Source: Candidatus Omnitrophota bacterium
GTDB taxonomy: Bacteria > Omnitrophota > Gorgyraeia > Pluralincolimonadales > Pluralincolimonadaceae
Assembly: GCA_041653595.1 (NCBI GenBank)
Contig: JBAZFB010000001.1
Location: 121,651-185,650, forward strand
DNA length: 64,000 bases
Reading direction: 5' to 3'
The notes under the pieces are model-generated. The model was not told where the DNA came from, did not search any database, and saw only the letters and a program-made list of their open reading frames with translations. A program made the position numbers and the translations under genes. Of the stretch, positions 31,600 through 39,785 are shown in pieces. Position 1 is the stretch's first letter; each line of letters opens with the position of its first letter.

Positions 31600-32598
31600 T
31601 TATATCCAGCAGAGCCCGTCCTCGGCCAGGTAATCGTCCCCCACCGCGTAGGCGAAAGCCCGGCATCCGCGGCATTTAACTATACGGCAGGTACGGCACT
31701 TGCCTTTTAATTTTCCCTTATCGGTCACTTCCTTGAGCACCCTGCTTTCGTTTATTATATCCTTCAGGCCCTTATCGAGTAGGTTGCCGATCTTTATGGC
31801 GAACCTGCGGCACGGGAGCAGGTCCCCGTTGGGCAGTATAGCGAAGGCGTCCTCGCCGAGGTTGCATTCCGCGCCGAGCAGTTCCGCGTCGCCCTCTTTG
31901 AATTTTATCCAGAACGCCTTGCAGGGCAGCATATCGTCCCCGCGCGCGTCGACCTCCATATATTCGCATATCTCGCCGACCAGCCGCTTCCAGTCTTCCT
32001 TATCTATGACCTCGGATTTGAGGCCCTTGCTCTGGCCCAGCGGTATAAAGCGCTCTATTATCAGGCCGTCGACCTTGAGGTCCCTGCACAGCTGGAAAAG
32101 CGCGGGCAGCTCATAGGTGTTCGACCGCATCGCCGTGAGCATTATTATGACCTCGAAGGCGCCCTTCTCCTGGAGCAGGTTTATCTTTTCGAGGGCCGTC
32201 CTGAAAGCGCCGGCCTTGCGTATCGCGTCGTTAGTCTTCTCAGTCGCCCCGTCGAGGGATATCTTGACCTGCTTTAATTTCTTTATCTCCCTGAGTTTCG
32301 CGACGGCATCCTCGTCGATAAGGCTGGCGTTCGTTATTATGGCAAGCTCTTCGGTGGTATCGTGCTTGTCGAGATAGCGCAGGAGGCCGAAGAAGTCCTT
32401 CCTCAGGAAAGGTTCCCCGCCGGTGAGGTTTATCTTCGTCTTCCTTCCGGCCGCGCTCGAGGCGATATTCTCATATATCTTGATGAGGGCGGCCAGCGGA
32501 AGGTCCGAGGCCTTCGTGAAATCATGCTGGTAACAATGGCGGCACCTGAAATTGCACGCGTCGGTTATGTGCCACTGGAAAAAGAGGTTCTCCCCCAT
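31600..32598 (-). CDS. radical SAM protein with SPASM-like C-terminal cysteines
   Basis: The 332-residue protein has the SAM cluster motif CNFRCRHCYQH (C-x3-C-x2-C, residues ~15-22), then INLTGGEPFLRKDFF and the beta-strand motif KISLDGATEKTNDAIR. A SPASM-type domain with auxiliary-cluster cysteines (CNLGEDAFAILPNGDLLPCRRF; CRTCRIVKCRGCRAFA) fills residues ~240-325. SPASM proteins modify peptides or make cofactors; no precursor peptide is evident nearby. It is sandwiched between a ferritin-like gene (one base between them) and fmdB, so a metal or redox role is possible. Confidence 0.88.
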   Translation of the reverse strand: MGENLFFQWHITDACNFRCRHCYQHDFTKASDLPLAALIKIYENIASSAAGRKTKINLTGGEPFLRKDFFGLLRYLDKHDTTEELAIITNASLIDEDAVAKLREIKKLKQVKISLDGATEKTNDAIRKAGAFRTALEKINLLQEKGAFEVIIMLTAMRSNTYELPALFQLCRDLKVDGLIIERFIPLGQSKGLKSEVIDKEDWKRLVGEICEYMEVDARGDDMLPCKAFWIKFKEGDAELLGAECNLGEDAFAILPNGDLLPCRRFAIKIGNLLDKGLKDIINESRVLKEVTDKGKLKGKCRTCRIVKCRGCRAFAYAVGDDYLAEDGLCWI

Positions 32599-32599
32599 C

Positions 32600-33097
32600 T
32601 TATGACACGCCCCTCCAGATTTTCAGGATCCCTTTTAGCGACTCGAGGTGCTTCTCCTCTTCTTTTATTATATCCTCAAAAGCCTTCTTTGCCGGGGCAT
32701 CGGCCGTCTTGCCGAGGCATGCTTTAAAGAAGCTGACGGAGCGTTTTTCGAAAAATATGCCCAGCTCTATCGCTTTCTTCTCGTCTTTTATTATGGCGGC
32801 CAGGTCGACCGACTCGCCGAGAGCCCCGAAGACCCTTGTATCTATCTCGTCGACTATGCTGTTCTCGTCGAAAGGCCCGGAGAGCTCTTCGGCCTTTTGG
32901 CTAAAGAACTTCAGGTGCTTCCTTTCTTCGGTAAGGAGCGAATAGACCGCCTTCTCGGCCTCCACATCATCCACCGATGACAGGAAAAGGCTGTAAAAAT
33001 TTATACCCTCGGCCTCGAGCCTGCGCGCGATCTTGTACGCCTCCAGCGGCTTGAAGTCCGATATTATTATCTCGTCGCCTTTATACTCTATCTTCAT
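32600..33097 (-). CDS. ferritin-like (rubrerythrin-type) diiron protein
   Basis: The 165-residue four-helix protein carries the expected diiron ligands in pairs: EAEGINFYSL and LLTEERKHLKFF (ExxH) in the first half, and EKKAIELGIFFEKRSVSFF and IIKEEEKHLESL in the second. No rubredoxin tail is present. Such proteins reduce peroxide or handle iron. It is placed directly between yjbQ and the radical SAM gene with one- to two-base gaps. Confidence 0.87.
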   Translation of the reverse strand: MKIEYKGDEIIISDFKPLEAYKIARRLEAEGINFYSLFLSSVDDVEAEKAVYSLLTEERKHLKFFSQKAEELSGPFDENSIVDEIDTRVFGALGESVDLAAIIKDEKKAIELGIFFEKRSVSFFKACLGKTADAPAKKAFEDIIKEEEKHLESLKGILKIWRGVS

Positions 33098-33098
33098 A

Positions 33099-33515
33099 TT
33101 ATTCCCCTATTATCTTGACCAGTACCCTCTTGCGCCTCTGTCCGTCGAACTCGCCGTAGAATATCCGTTCCCACGGCCCGAAATCGAGCTTCCCCTTCGT
33201 CACGGCCACGACTACTTCCCGGCCCATTATGGTCCTTTTGAGGTGCGCGTCGCCGTTATCCTCGCCGGTGCGGTTATGCCTGTATTTCTCTACGCCGTAA
33301 GGCGCCAGTTTCTCTACCCAATCAAGGAAATCCCGGTGCAGCCCGTCCTCGTCGTCATTTATGAAGACGCTCGCCGTGATATGCATGGCGTTCACGAGGC
33401 AAAGCCCTTCCTTTATGCCGCTCTTATCGAGCGCCTTCTCGACCTGGGCGGTAATATTTACTATCTCATACCTATTTTCGGTATTGAATACGAGGTATTC
33501 GGTATACGACTTCAT
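33099..33515 (-). CDS. YjbQ/UPF0047 family protein (secondary thiamine-phosphate synthase type)
   Basis: This 138-residue protein matches UPF0047: GLCLVNAMHITASVFINDDEDG, APYGVEKYRHNRTGEDNGDAHLKRTIMG and the final GPWERIFYGEFDG. Conserved histidines in MHITAS and DAHLKR line the putative active site. E. coli YjbQ can show weak thiamine-phosphate synthase activity; the physiological role is unsettled. It is first in its operon, and its -10 is nine bases from the ATG with no Shine-Dalgarno. Confidence 0.9.
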   Translation of the reverse strand: MKSYTEYLVFNTENRYEIVNITAQVEKALDKSGIKEGLCLVNAMHITASVFINDDEDGLHRDFLDWVEKLAPYGVEKYRHNRTGEDNGDAHLKRTIMGREVVVAVTKGKLDFGPWERIFYGEFDGQRRKRVLVKIIGE

Positions 33516-33524
33516 GGTTTAGTA

Positions 33525-33553
33525 ATTATAACAAGAATCATGAGTTATATCAA
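33525..33553 (-). promoter_or_regulatory. promoter of the yjbQ operon, candidate leaderless start
   Basis: -35 TTGATA (33548-33553) and -10 TATAAT (33525-33530) have a 17-base spacer and a TG extension (TGTTATAAT). The -10 is nine bases from the ATG at 33515. Confidence 0.7.
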
Positions 33554-33657
33554 TGCCGGAAATTTAACGTCTCGCGAAGAGCCGGTTTATGACGCAGTAG
33601 ATATTTTGTGGAAGCGAGTAATAAAGAAAGGCCGAGCGGGACTTAAATTTCCGGCAT
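33553..33657. repeat. 105-bp stem-loop unit with 15-bp perfect terminal inverted repeats
   Basis: Arms at 33553-33567 and 33643-33657 (ATGCCGGAAATTTAA and its complement) are perfect. After a one-base bulge the pairing continues through GTCTCGC/GCGGGAC. It fills most of the 184-base gap between divergent genes. No ORF is inside. The arm includes ATTTAAC, which fits the integron attC R'' box, but the opposite box has one mismatch, so attC identity is only a possibility. Confidence 0.6.
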
Positions 33658-33699
33658 AAATATATTTTATTATCCTCTCGGGAATGATATCATATATCC

Positions 33700-34281
33700 A
33701 TGAGATATATTAAGCTGATAACGATCGTTGCCGCCGTATTTTTGTCCTATTCCCATGCGACCGCCGGAGAGGACTACCGGCCGCGGAACATACGCATCGA
33801 CGTGGAATACAGGCAGTCCGGCGAGGCGGGCCGGGGGATCGGCTCGGCGCAATGGCGCGCCGGAAAAAACAGCTCTTACACAAAACAATTTATCGTCGTG
33901 TTGGACGGTTTTTCGGCGAGCATATTCGTCGGGGAAGAAGTGCCGTTCGTGGCCTATTACAGGAGATTCCTATTTAAGCGCGGCTACATACTGGAAGAGG
34001 AAGAGACCGTGATAAAAGATATCGGGACTAAATTGAAGGTCAAGCCCCGCATAGTCGGGAATAACGCCGTGGAGATAACTCTCACCCCCGAAATAAGCTT
34101 CATGCGGGACAGGAAACGCCGGACAATAGATATCAAGACGTTAAGCACGACCGTCATCGCGGCAGACGGCCAATCGATCCCGATCGGAGGGCTCCGGAAG
34201 GACGCGGAGTTCGACAAGTATTTCTTCTCCGCCGCCTCGCAAAGCGATCTCGAAATAATCCTCACCCCGCATATACAATAG
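33700..34281 (+). CDS. exported minimal secretin-like domain protein
   Basis: The 193-residue protein has a signal peptide (1-22, ending ATA). Its remainder resembles the C-terminal core of type II/III secretins: GEEVPFVAYYRRF (~90), DIGTKLKVKPRIVGNNAVEITLTPEISF (the l.v.P.i..n.v.l.l.pe pattern), TTVIAADGQSIPIGGL (~155) and the final LEIILTPHIQ. The usual N0-N3 ring domains are absent and no other secretion or pilus gene is nearby. Such a domain alone could make a small barrel or be a remnant. Its 3' end overlaps the convergent rluA-like gene by 20 bases. Function unknown. Confidence 0.72.
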   Translation: MRYIKLITIVAAVFLSYSHATAGEDYRPRNIRIDVEYRQSGEAGRGIGSAQWRAGKNSSYTKQFIVVLDGFSASIFVGEEVPFVAYYRRFLFKRGYILEEEETVIKDIGTKLKVKPRIVGNNAVEITLTPEISFMRDRKRRTIDIKTLSTTVIAADGQSIPIGGLRKDAEFDKYFFSAASQSDLEIILTPHIQ

Positions 34282-34906
34282 GGGTCGCTTCAAGGAACTT
34301 CGCCATATCTTCCGGCAACGGAGTCGTAAAACCAAGGGGTTTTTTCGTAAACGGATCTTCAAACCCTATCTTGTGGGAATGAAGCGCAGCTCTCCTGAAC
34401 TTAAGTTTATAATCCTTGGCGAACGCGAATTTTCTTTCTCCGACCAGCGGATGGCCTATCGACTTAAAATGGATCCTTATCTGGTTGGTCCTGCCCGTCT
34501 CCGGCTCGATCTCTACGACCGAAAAATCCCTTCGCTCCTCGAGCACCTTGTATTTTGTCACGGACTTCTTGCCCTCTATCGGAAGGTCGATCGCGCCCGC
34601 CTTCCTGACAAGCCGTCCGTGGACAAAAGCGATGTATGATTTCTTGACCCTGCGGGCCCTGAACTCCTCCATCATCGCCTGCTGGGCCTTCTTCCCCTTA
34701 GCATATATTATGAGCCCGGAAGTATCCCTGTCAATGCGGTGGCACGGGTGGGCGTTCGCCTCTATACCGCGGGCGTCGAGCTCCCTATTCAAAAGGGACG
34801 TGAGGGTATTCGATTCCCCTTTAGGGGTCGGTATCACCAGCATCCCGGCCGGCTTATCGGCAACTATTATGTGGTCATCTTCATAGAGTATTTTAAATCC
34901 GCTCAT
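34262..34906 (-). CDS. RluA-family RNA pseudouridine synthase
   Basis: This 214-residue enzyme has HRIDRDTSGLIIYAKG (~56-71) with the catalytic Asp, the start KILYEDDHIIVADKPAGMLV, and later VEIEPETGRTNQIRIHFKSIGHPLVGE. It isomerises uridine to pseudouridine in rRNA or tRNA; no S4 domain is present, like RluA/TruC-type members. Its -10 TATAAT lies seven bases before the ATG and no Shine-Dalgarno is seen. Confidence 0.92.
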   Translation of the reverse strand: MSGFKILYEDDHIIVADKPAGMLVIPTPKGESNTLTSLLNRELDARGIEANAHPCHRIDRDTSGLIIYAKGKKAQQAMMEEFRARRVKKSYIAFVHGRLVRKAGAIDLPIEGKKSVTKYKVLEERRDFSVVEIEPETGRTNQIRIHFKSIGHPLVGERKFAFAKDYKLKFRRAALHSHKIGFEDPFTKKPLGFTTPLPEDMAKFLEATPIVYAG

Positions 34907-34913
34907 CGACGTA

Positions 34914-34943
34914 ATTATACATCCGGCAGAGATGAATTGACAA
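34914..34943 (-). promoter_or_regulatory. rluA-like gene promoter, overlapping a divergent promoter
   Basis: -35 TTGTCA (34938-34943) and -10 TATAAT (34914-34919) have an 18-base spacer and lie seven bases before the ATG. The -35 shares five bases with the -35 of the divergent HD-domain gene. Confidence 0.6.
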
Positions 34944-34965
34944 TGTAAAATTTATATGATAAATT
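34937..34965 (+). promoter_or_regulatory. promoter of the double HD-domain gene
   Basis: -35 TTGACA (34937-34942) and -10 TAAATT (34960-34965) have a 17-base spacer. The predicted transcript begins near 34973, so the ATG at 34977 fits better than the one at 34956. Confidence 0.6.
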
Positions 34966-34976
34966 TATATAACAAT

Positions 34977-36209
34977 ATGGACATAAATACAACTCGCACC
35001 ATTAATGAACTCGTCTCCGCTATCGCTTATGTCCTTGATGTCATGAGCGAAGGCACCAACCTTTACCACTCATGGCGCGTAGGCATATTCGCCTCTCAAT
35101 TCGCGAAGGCGACCGTCCCCGACGAAAGAAAGACCATATTTTACGCCTCGCTCCTGCATGACATCGGTTATCTCGCGCTTCCCGAACATATAACGCATTA
35201 TCTTTTCGCGCAGGAAGACCCGACTAAGGACCCGATAATACTCTCCCATCCTATCATCGGCGCGGAACTGACCAGCCAGATACCGAACCTCTCTACGATA
35301 GCCAAGCTTATCTTAAACCACCATGAACGGTATAACGGCAGGGGTTATCCGCTCGGTAAGCAGCGCAATGAGATCCCTTTGGGCGCGCAGATAATACTGC
35401 TCTCCGACCAGCTGGATATGCTCATGAGGAACGAATCGGTGCGCGGCATAAAAACGATAGAGAAGGAGATCTCCTCGTGGTCGAATGAGCGCGTCTCGGC
35501 CGAGCTCGTCGAAACGGCCATAAGGGTCCTCAGGGACGAAGGGCTTATCGAGGAGGTATCGGCCAAGGAGAAGATACCGGCTGTATTTAACAGGGTAAGG
35601 GCAGAGACCGGCCCCGTGGATATACCCGGAAGCGTCGACGCGGTAGGTATCGCCTGCGAGGTCTTCTCGCAGCTTATAGACACAAAACACCCTTCGATGA
35701 TCGGGCATTCCAAAAGGGTCTCGGTCTATTCGATGCTAGTATCGCTCGCGATGAACCTCTCCCACGACGAGATAACCAAGACAAAATGGGCCGCCTTGCT
35801 CCATGACGTCGGGAAACTGGGCATCGCAAAAAGCCTCATAAGCAAACCCGGAAAGCTCACGCCCCAGGAATTCGCGACGATGAAGATACACGCCGTATTT
35901 ACGCGTGAGCTGCTCGAGACGATCACGGACTTTAAGGATATAGCGCTGATAGCCAGCTCCGACCACGAACGCTATGACGGGAAGGGTTATCCGATGGGGC
36001 TTAAGGGCGACCAGATACCTTTAGGAACAAGGATAATCTCGGTCGCCGACGCTTTCGACGCGATGACATCGACAAGGACTTACCGCAAGGCCCTGGGCAA
36101 GGACTCCGCGTGCGACGAGATCGAAAAATGCGCCGGGACCCAGTTCGACCCGGCCGTGGTCAAGGAAGCTATCCCGGTCCTGCGCAACCTCTCTATTTCC
36201 CTAATGTAG
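34977..36209 (+). CDS. tandem HD-GYP-type phosphodiesterase-like protein
   Basis: This protein has two HD domains. The first (~30-155 from the longer start) has HSWRVGIFASQF, LLHDIGYLALPEHI and NHHERYNGRGYPLGKQRNEIPLGAQI. The second (~235-400) has HSKRVSVYSMLVSLA, LLHDVGKLGIAKSLI and SDHERYDGKGYPMGLKGDQIPLGTRI with DAFDAMTSTRTYRK. Both keep the HD metal residues and the GYP signature. HD-GYP domains hydrolyse cyclic dinucleotides. A double copy without sensor or receiver domain is uncommon. The upstream in-frame ATG at 34956 would add seven residues, but the predicted -10 lies after it. Confidence 0.87.
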   Translation: MDINTTRTINELVSAIAYVLDVMSEGTNLYHSWRVGIFASQFAKATVPDERKTIFYASLLHDIGYLALPEHITHYLFAQEDPTKDPIILSHPIIGAELTSQIPNLSTIAKLILNHHERYNGRGYPLGKQRNEIPLGAQIILLSDQLDMLMRNESVRGIKTIEKEISSWSNERVSAELVETAIRVLRDEGLIEEVSAKEKIPAVFNRVRAETGPVDIPGSVDAVGIACEVFSQLIDTKHPSMIGHSKRVSVYSMLVSLAMNLSHDEITKTKWAALLHDVGKLGIAKSLISKPGKLTPQEFATMKIHAVFTRELLETITDFKDIALIASSDHERYDGKGYPMGLKGDQIPLGTRIISVADAFDAMTSTRTYRKALGKDSACDEIEKCAGTQFDPAVVKEAIPVLRNLSISLM

Positions 36210-36225
36210 GAAATAACACGCCGCT

Positions 36226-36804
36226 TCAGGCAAAAAGATCAATATCTATTTTTTTAAGCATCTTTGCCAGCTTCGCTAACGGCAGGCCGATGACATTGTT
36301 GAAGCAGCCTTCTATCCTGTTGATGAATACGCTTCCCAGTCCCTGTATATCGAAACTCCCCGCCTTGTCAAGCGGCGAGACCTTCCTGAAATAATTCCTT
36401 ATCTGCCTGTCGCTTAAGCGGTACATGTATATTTTCGTCTTCTCGAAATCCATAAGCACCTTCCCGTTATCGATGTCTATCACCGCCATCCCGGTATAGA
36501 CCCATTGGGGCCTGCGCGAGATGAGTTTTAACGTCCTGAACGCGTCGTCGAGGTTTTTCGGCTTGCCGATTATCTTCTTGCCGGAGAGGACGACCGTATC
36601 GGCGGCGATGACGATGCCGGAATGGTGTCTTTTCGCGGCGTCTTCTGCCTTTTTCAGCGCGTTATCCATGACCAGGTCAGCGCAGCCGCTTTTAAGCTTC
36701 ATATCCTCTTTTACATCTGATCTGGCGGAAACGAATCGCAGGCCTATCTGCCTCAGGAGCTTCTGCCTCTGTTTCGATTGCGATGCGAGTATTATCTTAC
36801 GCAC
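36226..36804 (-). CDS. maf: Maf family nucleotide pyrophosphatase
   Basis: The 192-residue protein matches Maf/YhdE-type house-cleaning pyrophosphatases: ILASQSKQRQKLLRQIGLRF (N-terminal signature with SxxR), VIAADTVVLSGKKIIGKP (~67) and DKAGSFDIQGLGSVFINRIEG followed by NVIGLPLAKL. It hydrolyses dTTP/UTP-type or modified nucleotides to monophosphates. It starts eight bases inside the end of the broken flavoprotein gene. Confidence 0.93.
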   Translation of the reverse strand: MRKIILASQSKQRQKLLRQIGLRFVSARSDVKEDMKLKSGCADLVMDNALKKAEDAAKRHHSGIVIAADTVVLSGKKIIGKPKNLDDAFRTLKLISRRPQWVYTGMAVIDIDNGKVLMDFEKTKIYMYRLSDRQIRNYFRKVSPLDKAGSFDIQGLGSVFINRIEGCFNNVIGLPLAKLAKMLKKIDIDLFA

Positions 36805-38088
36805 TTGTCCCGCCCTTTCCGGAAAGTTCGGGATTCGCCGCGCTCTCCCCGGCCAGATACCCCGTAGAGAATGCCTGCTGAAGGTTATAACCGCCGCTCG
36901 GCGCGGTCGCGTCTATTATCTCGCCGGCAAAATATAAGCCGGGAATGATCCGCGACTCCATCGTGCGCGGGTTAATGTCCTTGACCGGGATGCCGCCGCA
37001 CGTGACCATAGCCTCCTCGAGCGGCAAGGCGCCTACAACCGTCATCCTGAAATCCTTGAGCAGCGCCGTTATCCCTTCCCTCTCTCCCTTGGCAAGCTGG
37101 TTGATCCTCTTTGCCGGGTCAAGATTAAGCGCCGAAGCGAATACCGGGATCATCTTCAGCGGCAGCATATCTTTAAGAAGCGTCTTTATGTTTATGCTCC
37201 CATGCTCCTCTATATCGCGCAGCATCCTGTTATCGAGCTGCTCTTTGGTGAGCCCTGGTTTAAGGTCGACAGAAAGCGTAACTTCTTTTTTATCCCCGAG
37301 AAGTTCGACGACCTGCGAGCTTAAGTCGAGGATCAAGGGCCCGGGACCCCGAAATGCGTAAATAGCATCTCGCCTATTTCGGAATGTATTTTTTTGCCGC
37401 CGCATTCGAAAGTGATCCGGACATTTTTCAGCGTCAGCCCCTGCATCTCCGTGACCCAGGGCTCTTTGGTCTTTAACGGAACAAGCCCGGGCCTTAAGGG
37501 GTTAAAGGTATGGCCGAGTAATTTCGCGAAATGGAAACCGTCTCCGGTAGAACCCGTCGCCTTATAGGAAGCCCCGCCTGTCGCGAGGATGAGCCGGTTG
37601 GTCCATATCTCTGTCCTGCCTTCGAACTTCAAATGGAATATACCGCCCTCATTCCTTATGCCCATCACGCGCGAGCCGGTAAGGACGTGGACGCCGGTCT
37701 CGGCAAGCGCCTTTTCGAGGGCGCGGACCACGGACATCGACTTGTCATCGGACGGGAATACCCTGCCCTGCCTTTCGGCTTTGGCTGAGAGGCCGTATTC
37801 TTTAAAGAAATTAATAAGGTCGTCGTTGAAGAATTCGTAGAACGCTGAACGCAGGAACTGCCCCTGTTTGCCGAATTTTTGCATGAATGTTTCCATATCG
37901 GCGGTGTTGGTCAGGTTGCACCTGCCTTTGCCGGTTATCAGTATCTTCCGGCCGATAGATGCGTTCCTCTCGACCAGGACGACGTTCTTTTTCAGCTGCG
38001 CGGCGCGTATCGCGGCCATGGCCCCGGCCGGGCCGCCGCCTACGACCGCGATATCATAATAGTCAACGCTACTTACGGGACGCGGCAC
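36797..38088 (-). pseudogene. HI0933-like FAD-dependent oxidoreductase (frameshifted)
   Basis: Two adjoining frames together make one ~430-residue flavoprotein of the HI0933/aminoacetone oxidase-like family. Frame 1 runs from a GTG at 38088 (AAAGGA site; 16-base overlap with cstA) through VVGGGPAGAMAAIRAAQLKK, ITGKGRCNLTN and GEMLFTHFGVPGP, then stops. Frame 2 resumes directly with LILDLSSQV and continues to VTCGGIPVKDINPRTMES, PGLYFAGEIIDATAPSGGYNLQ and the end. One base is missing in the C/G-rich stretch near 37335-37350 (normal order: HFGVSGPLIL). It may be a real inactivation or a sequencing/assembly indel. Function of the family is poorly known. Confidence 0.85.
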
Positions 38089-39785
38089 TTGAGGTCCTTT
38101 CCCCGCTGAGGCGGGACCTTGCCTTTTATGAATATCGCTGCACCCTCTATTATAAGGAATGTCGCTAGTATAAACAGGGCTATTATGGTAAGGACGATCG
38201 GCTCGAACGCGAACGTGCCTCCCGACAGGATCTTCTGTATCCACGGTTTTAAGAGGAGCCATAGCGATACCATCGCCACGATGATCATGAATATCGACGG
38301 TATGAGCGTGACAATGAAATTCCCTTTCTTCTTGAAAAGCCAGACACTCAGGCCCAAAAGGACCAGCGCCGCAAGCAGCTGGTTGCTCGCGCCGAAGACG
38401 GTCCAAAAGAGCTGCCAGACCGGGATGATGTTGCCCTGCGCGTCCTTCATCTCCCTCGTGACAAAGAAGAGCGGCAGGAGCAATGTGGCCAGCGCCGAGA
38501 CATAGATGCTTATCTTCCCGCGGACGTGCGTCAGCTCCTGGAATATGTAACGGCCGAGCCTCGTGGCCACGTCGAGGGTGTCATATACGAATGTGGCGAA
38601 CGCTAGCAGGGCGAAATTGAACGCGAAATCCCTGTTTATCCCGAGGCTGTTCAGGAAAGATGCTATGCCGTTAGCGTATATCTGGTCGGGCGTCTTTAGC
38701 GTCATCATCTGGTCTTTACTCAAAAGGAGCAGCGTTCCCAGGGCGATCACCGCGACGAAACTCTCAAGCAGCATCCCGCCGTAGCCGATGGGCTTGGCGT
38801 CTTTCTCGTTAGATATCTGTTTAGAGGTGGTGCCCGAAGATACCAGCGCATGGAAGCCCGAGCAGGCGCCGCAGGCCACTGTCGTAAAAAGAAGCGGCAA
38901 AAGAGGCAGGCCCTGCGGGTTGACCCATTTTACGAACGCCGGATACTGTATCACGTAGCTTTGTGTAAATGTGCCTACCACAAGCCCTATAAAGCTTATC
39001 CCGGCGGTAAATACGAGGAACGTCCCGCCGAGGTATCCCCTCGGCTGGAGAAGGAGCCATACCGGTATCACCGCCGCGAAAAAACAGTAGCCCAAAAGCA
39101 GTATATCCCACGTCGTGCGCAGGCTAGTCCCGAAAAGCGGCTGGATATGGAGGGGAAATATCGAACCGAGATAGATACACAGCAGGACGAGCGGTAATGA
39201 TATGAGGGTCATCTTTAAAAGCGGCGGATTAGACCCTCTCAGCACCATTCCCATGATAAGGGCCAACAGCAGGTACATCATCGATGACGACGCGACCGCC
39301 GGCCCGGATTGCGCGGCGACAAAAGCCCCTGCCGTTATATCGGTAAAAGCGGTGATTATGTATACCAGCGAGACCCAAAGGAAAATGAGGAAAAGTATGA
39401 ACGCCCTCTTGCTCTTATGCTCCTTGATGACCTCGGCTATAGAGCGCCCCTGATGGCGGATAGAGGCCGTAAGCGAGAAGAAGTCGTGGACTCCGCCGAT
39501 GAATATACTGCCTATTATTATCCAGAGGACGGTCGGAAGCCAGCCGAACCATATGCCCGCTATTATCGGCCCTACGATCGGCCCGGCCGCGGCGATGGCG
39601 GAGAAATGCTGCCCCAGCAGGTAAGACTTTCCGGTCGGGACGAAATCGATGCCGTCCTTGAACACATGCGCGGGCGTCTTTACCTTCGAGTCGAGCTTCA
39701 GGAGCCCGGACAAGAACGAGCCGTAAAATATATATCCCGTAACAAGCAGCGCGATGCAGACTACGACAAGCAACAGGAGGCTCAT
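38073..39785 (-). CDS. cstA: carbon starvation protein CstA-like peptide/pyruvate transporter
   Basis: The 570-residue polytopic membrane protein matches CstA (PF02554) from residue ~30: GKSYLLGQHFSAIAAAGPIVGPIIAG, GGVHDFFSLTASIRHQGRSIAEV, ACGACSGFHALVSSGTTSKQI and YDTLDVATRLGRYIFQEL. Around 15 membrane helices are present. E. coli CstA and BtsT import peptides or pyruvate during carbon limitation. The ATG overlaps the DedA stop as ATGA. Confidence 0.93.
   Translation of the reverse strand: MSLLLLVVVCIALLVTGYIFYGSFLSGLLKLDSKVKTPAHVFKDGIDFVPTGKSYLLGQHFSAIAAAGPIVGPIIAGIWFGWLPTVLWIIIGSIFIGGVHDFFSLTASIRHQGRSIAEVIKEHKSKRAFILFLIFLWVSLVYIITAFTDITAGAFVAAQSGPAVASSSMMYLLLALIMGMVLRGSNPPLLKMTLISLPLVLLCIYLGSIFPLHIQPLFGTSLRTTWDILLLGYCFFAAVIPVWLLLQPRGYLGGTFLVFTAGISFIGLVVGTFTQSYVIQYPAFVKWVNPQGLPLLPLLFTTVACGACSGFHALVSSGTTSKQISNEKDAKPIGYGGMLLESFVAVIALGTLLLLSKDQMMTLKTPDQIYANGIASFLNSLGINRDFAFNFALLAFATFVYDTLDVATRLGRYIFQELTHVRGKISIYVSALATLLLPLFFVTREMKDAQGNIIPVWQLFWTVFGASNQLLAALVLLGLSVWLFKKKGNFIVTLIPSIFMIIVAMVSLWLLLKPWIQKILSGGTFAFEPIVLTIIALFILATFLIIEGAAIFIKGKVPPQRGKDLKCRVP

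Noticed and set aside
33553..33657. A tRNA or defined integron attC site in the divergent gap
   Set aside because: No cloverleaf or anticodon arm can be drawn, and one of the two core attC boxes is mismatched; kept only as an unclassified inverted repeat.
37333..38406. Longer N-terminus for the flavoprotein reading back into cstA
   Set aside because: The added residues are Arg/Pro-rich frame shadow of cstA; the GTG at 38088 with AAAGGA places the FAD motif at the normal distance from the start.
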